DNA from: Desulfobacula sp.
Lineage (GTDB): Bacteria; Desulfobacterota; Desulfobacteria; Desulfobacterales; Desulfobacteraceae
DNA: 6,369 bases
Assembly (NCBI GenBank): GCA_029940245.1
Contig: JAOZRF010000167.1
Location: 1-6,369, forward strand
Reading direction: 5' to 3'
Under the pieces are notes generated by a model, which was given only the letters and a program-made list of their open reading frames with translations, was not told where the DNA came from and did no database searches. The translations under genes were made by a program, and so were the position numbers. Shown piece by piece: positions 4,150 through 6,369 of the stretch (position 1 is its first letter; each line of letters opens with the position of its first letter).

Positions 4150-6369
4150 TCAACTCTTTATTTTTTCATTTTCAGGATCATAGAGCGGCTTAAGCGATAT
4201 AGTCGCAGGATATCTTTTCCCTGCAATGTTTATTTCCCATTTCCCCCGGGCAATATAGGGTTCATCAATGGATTCACCTGCTTCAATCATGAATAATCCA
4301 ACAGCGCCACCCAGGGTAAAACAATAGGAACCTGATCTGACATATCCCACATTCTTATCATTTCTGGTGATAATCTCGGCATGATATAATAAGGGTTCCG
4401 GATCATTTACCAATACCTGGGCCAGACATCTTTTAAGGGCACCTTCAGCTTTCTTTTTAACACAGGCATCTCTTCCGATAAAACCTGACGGCTTCTCCAG
4501 TTTAATGGTAAACCCCAATCCTACTTCATAGGGATCATCCATGTTGTCCATGTCATGACCATAGTCCCGATACCCTTTTTCCATTCTTAAGCTGCCCAGG
4601 GCTTTCAATCCTGCATGAGAAAGATTAAATTCTTTACCTGCTTCAACAATGGTATCATACACATGAAGCGCCTGTTCCGTAGGGATATAAAGTTCATATC
4701 CAAGCTCTCCAAGATAGGTGAGTCGAACGCAGATCGCCCGGGCATACCCAATGGCAATCTCCTGGACATGTCTGTAGGGAAATGCTTCATTTGATACATC
4801 CGCCGGTGTAATGGCCTGCAATAACTCACGGGATTTTGGTCCCTGAAGGTTCAACTGGGCATAAGCCGATGTCATATCCGTAACAAAGGCATGGGCATCA
4901 TCCGGAATGTTTCTCTTCAGCCAGGTCTCTGCATGTCGGTGCATGGTGTCGGTAACAACCACCAGAAATTTTTCCGGTGCAAGTTTTGCCACGGTCAGAT
5001 CTGCTTCAAGTTTTCCGTCTTCATTCAGCCAGGGTGTATAGGTAATCCGGTTAAGCCTGCTGTCAACATCGTTTGCTGAAATATAGTTTAACACTTTTCC
5101 TGCATCACGACCCTGTACAAAAAATTTTGACATGAAAGACATGTCCATGAGAATCACATTTTCACGGGCTGCCTTGTGTTCTGCCTCCCAATACGCAAAC
5201 CAGTCTGAGCTGCCCCAGGAATGTTTTTCAATTTTGGCTTCCTTACCTTTGGGGGCAAACCAGTCTGCCCCTTCCCAGCCGCTGACATCTTTAAAATAAG
5301 CGCCCTGATCTTTCAGGCGATCATAAACAGCTGATTTTTTAGCCCCCCTTGCAGTGATCATGGATTTATACGGATAATGGGCTTTATATACCGTACCAAG
5401 GGATTCAACAGTCCTGTGTTTTCTGTATTCAGGATTGTTCTGATAGGTGTGCAGACGGTCAATGTTAAAGCCTGTAATATCAACATCGGGTTTTCCATTC
5501 ATTATCCAGTGGGCCATCATCTTCCCGAGTCCCGGGCCCATGATAATACCAACAGAGTTTAATCCGGCCGTCACAAAATAATTTTTTAATTCAGGCGCCT
5601 CTCCAATGATGGCTGAAAGATCTGCTGTAAAACTTTCCGGACCACAGAAAAACTTCTTGATGCCCAGTTCCCTGGAAATAGGTACCCGGGACATGGCTTT
5701 TTCCAAAAAGGGTCCCATGCGGTCCCAGTCCGGCTCGATCTCACCAAAAGAAAAAGTTTCCGGAACCCCATTAATTTTCCAGGGCGCACATTTGGGCTCA
5801 AACAGACCGATCATGAGACCGCCGACTTCTTCCCTGTAGTATCCATAGTGGGATGGATCTTCAAGTACGGGCATATTTTTCGGAATGTCGTCAATCTCTT
5901 CCGTGATCAGGTAATAATGCTCTGCTGATTGATTGGGAATATTAATACCGTCAACCTCACCGATCTGCCGGGCCCACATACCGGCACAATTGACCACAAC
6001 ATCGGCTTTTATATCTCCATGAATCGTTTTCACACCGGTGACAACGCCATTCTTCTTTATAATTCCAGTGGATGCGACCCCTTCAATGATGGTTACCCCC
6101 TGATTTCTAGCGCCTTTGGCCAAAGCCATGGTCGCATCCACGGGATTTACGCGGCCATCCTCTTTTACATAGAAACCAGCTAAAAGATCATCAATCCTGG
6201 CCAGGGGAAAGAGATCCTTGATCTGCCCTGGTGAAATTTCATGCACATCAATCCCGCAATATCGATTGAATTCCGACACACGGCGGTACTCTTCCAATCG
6301 ATCTTTATTACCGGCAGCCTCAATAAATCCCACGGGCTTGAACCGGGTTGCCAATCCGGTTTCCGCCTC
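4150..6369 (-). CDS. Dimethylglycine/sarcosine dehydrogenase-like FAD oxidoreductase with GcvT domain, 5' end off the window
   Basis: This is a flavoprotein of the dimethylglycine dehydrogenase/sarcosine dehydrogenase family. These enzymes oxidise an N-methyl group of dimethylglycine or sarcosine and pass the one-carbon unit to tetrahydrofolate bound in a GcvT-like domain. In-window residues 1-739 remain open to the right edge (EAETGLATRFKPVGF...). The apparent TTG near the edge is internal, and roughly 80-110 residues with the FAD GxGxxG motif and any flavin-linking His are missing. The visible DAO-type part has VVNCAGMWARQIG (about 125-137) and GLNSVGIIMGPGLGKMMA (about 269-286). A linker domain follows, then GcvT-like sequence from about 350: VILMDMSFMSKF with the conserved Asp, LNLQGPKSRELL, LTYLGELGYELYIP and LRMEKGYRDYGHD (about 594-606), the last being a family hallmark. 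A GcvT C-terminal barrel ends near SLKPLYDPE. The stop is TGA. The exact substrate is not decided by the sequence seen. Related enzymes act on glycine betaine breakdown products, fitting the Pyl-dependent methylamine context. Confidence 0.88.
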   Translation of the reverse strand, partial: EAETGLATRFKPVGFIEAAGNKDRLEEYRRVSEFNRYCGIDVHEISPGQIKDLFPLARIDDLLAGFYVKEDGRVNPVDATMALAKGARNQGVTIIEGVASTGIIKKNGVVTGVKTIHGDIKADVVVNCAGMWARQIGEVDGINIPNQSAEHYYLITEEIDDIPKNMPVLEDPSHYGYYREEVGGLMIGLFEPKCAPWKINGVPETFSFGEIEPDWDRMGPFLEKAMSRVPISRELGIKKFFCGPESFTADLSAIIGEAPELKNYFVTAGLNSVGIIMGPGLGKMMAHWIMNGKPDVDITGFNIDRLHTYQNNPEYRKHRTVESLGTVYKAHYPYKSMITARGAKKSAVYDRLKDQGAYFKDVSGWEGADWFAPKGKEAKIEKHSWGSSDWFAYWEAEHKAARENVILMDMSFMSKFFVQGRDAGKVLNYISANDVDSRLNRITYTPWLNEDGKLEADLTVAKLAPEKFLVVVTDTMHRHAETWLKRNIPDDAHAFVTDMTSAYAQLNLQGPKSRELLQAITPADVSNEAFPYRHVQEIAIGYARAICVRLTYLGELGYELYIPTEQALHVYDTIVEAGKEFNLSHAGLKALGSLRMEKGYRDYGHDMDNMDDPYEVGLGFTIKLEKPSGFIGRDACVKKKAEGALKRCLAQVLVNDPEPLLYHAEIITRNDKNVGYVRSGSYCFTLGGAVGLFMIEAGESIDEPYIARGKWEINIAGKRYPATISLKPLYDPENEKIKS

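Noticed and set aside
4135..4175. Possible promoter for pylT in the AT-rich end of the dehydrogenase gene
   Set aside because: TTGAAA and TAAATT/TTTAAT-like strings exist, but their spacing to each other and to the tRNA start is wrong for a sigma-70 promoter.
6352..6354. TTG as the start of the dehydrogenase
   Set aside because: The frame stays open to the window edge and the residues before it (EAETG) fit the family. The FAD-binding N-terminus must lie upstream, so this is internal.
1..6369. CRISPR array, insertion sequence or attachment site
   Set aside because: I saw no regularly spaced direct repeats, transposase remnants or terminal inverted repeats. The tRNA 3' end is not duplicated in the window.

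Overview
The window is almost entirely one minus-strand block. It carries a complete set of bacterial pyrrolysine (Pyl, the 22nd amino acid) genes, with the last gene cut by the window edge. In transcription order (right to left on the + strand) it reads: a dimethylglycine/sarcosine dehydrogenase-type flavoprotein (5' end off the window, stop at 4150), the amber-decoding tRNA-Pyl gene pylT (4062-4134), pylSn (3607-3993), pylB (2498-3604), pylC (1359-2504), pylD (529-1362) and pylSc (from 508 to beyond position 1). I see no plus-strand gene and no gene-free stretch longer than about 90 bases outside pylT.

The genes form a self-contained pathway. PylB rearranges lysine to 3-methylornithine, PylC joins it to a second lysine, and PylD oxidises the product, which cyclises to pyrrolysine. 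PylSc (catalytic) and PylSn (tRNA-binding) together do the job of the single archaeal PylRS and charge the CUA-anticodon tRNA. A split PylRS is the bacterial arrangement, so the host is a bacterium. The overall gene style (moderate GC, tight overlaps, TTG starts, an adjacent dimethylglycine-dehydrogenase-like gene) suggests an anaerobic, methylamine/betaine-using member of the Desulfobacterota (Desulfobacterium/Desulfobacula-like). That taxonomic placement is inference.

Spacing is very tight: 15 nt from the dehydrogenase stop to pylT, 68 nt from pylT to pylSn, 2 nt pylSn-pylB, a 7-nt overlap pylB/pylC, a 3-nt overlap pylC/pylD and 20 nt pylD-pylSc. I see no terminator or convincing promoter inside the block, so the Pyl machinery may be read on the same transcript as the N-methyl-glycine oxidoreductase. 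None of the five visible stop codons is TAG, as expected where UAG can be read as Pyl.

Most noteworthy: tRNA-Pyl sits directly behind a C1/methylamine catabolic gene. The pre-tRNA leader and trailer are complementary and could extend the acceptor stem. The PylRS halves flank pylBCD as Sn...Sc. PylSc carries a Met at a substrate-pocket position that is Leu in archaeal PylRS.
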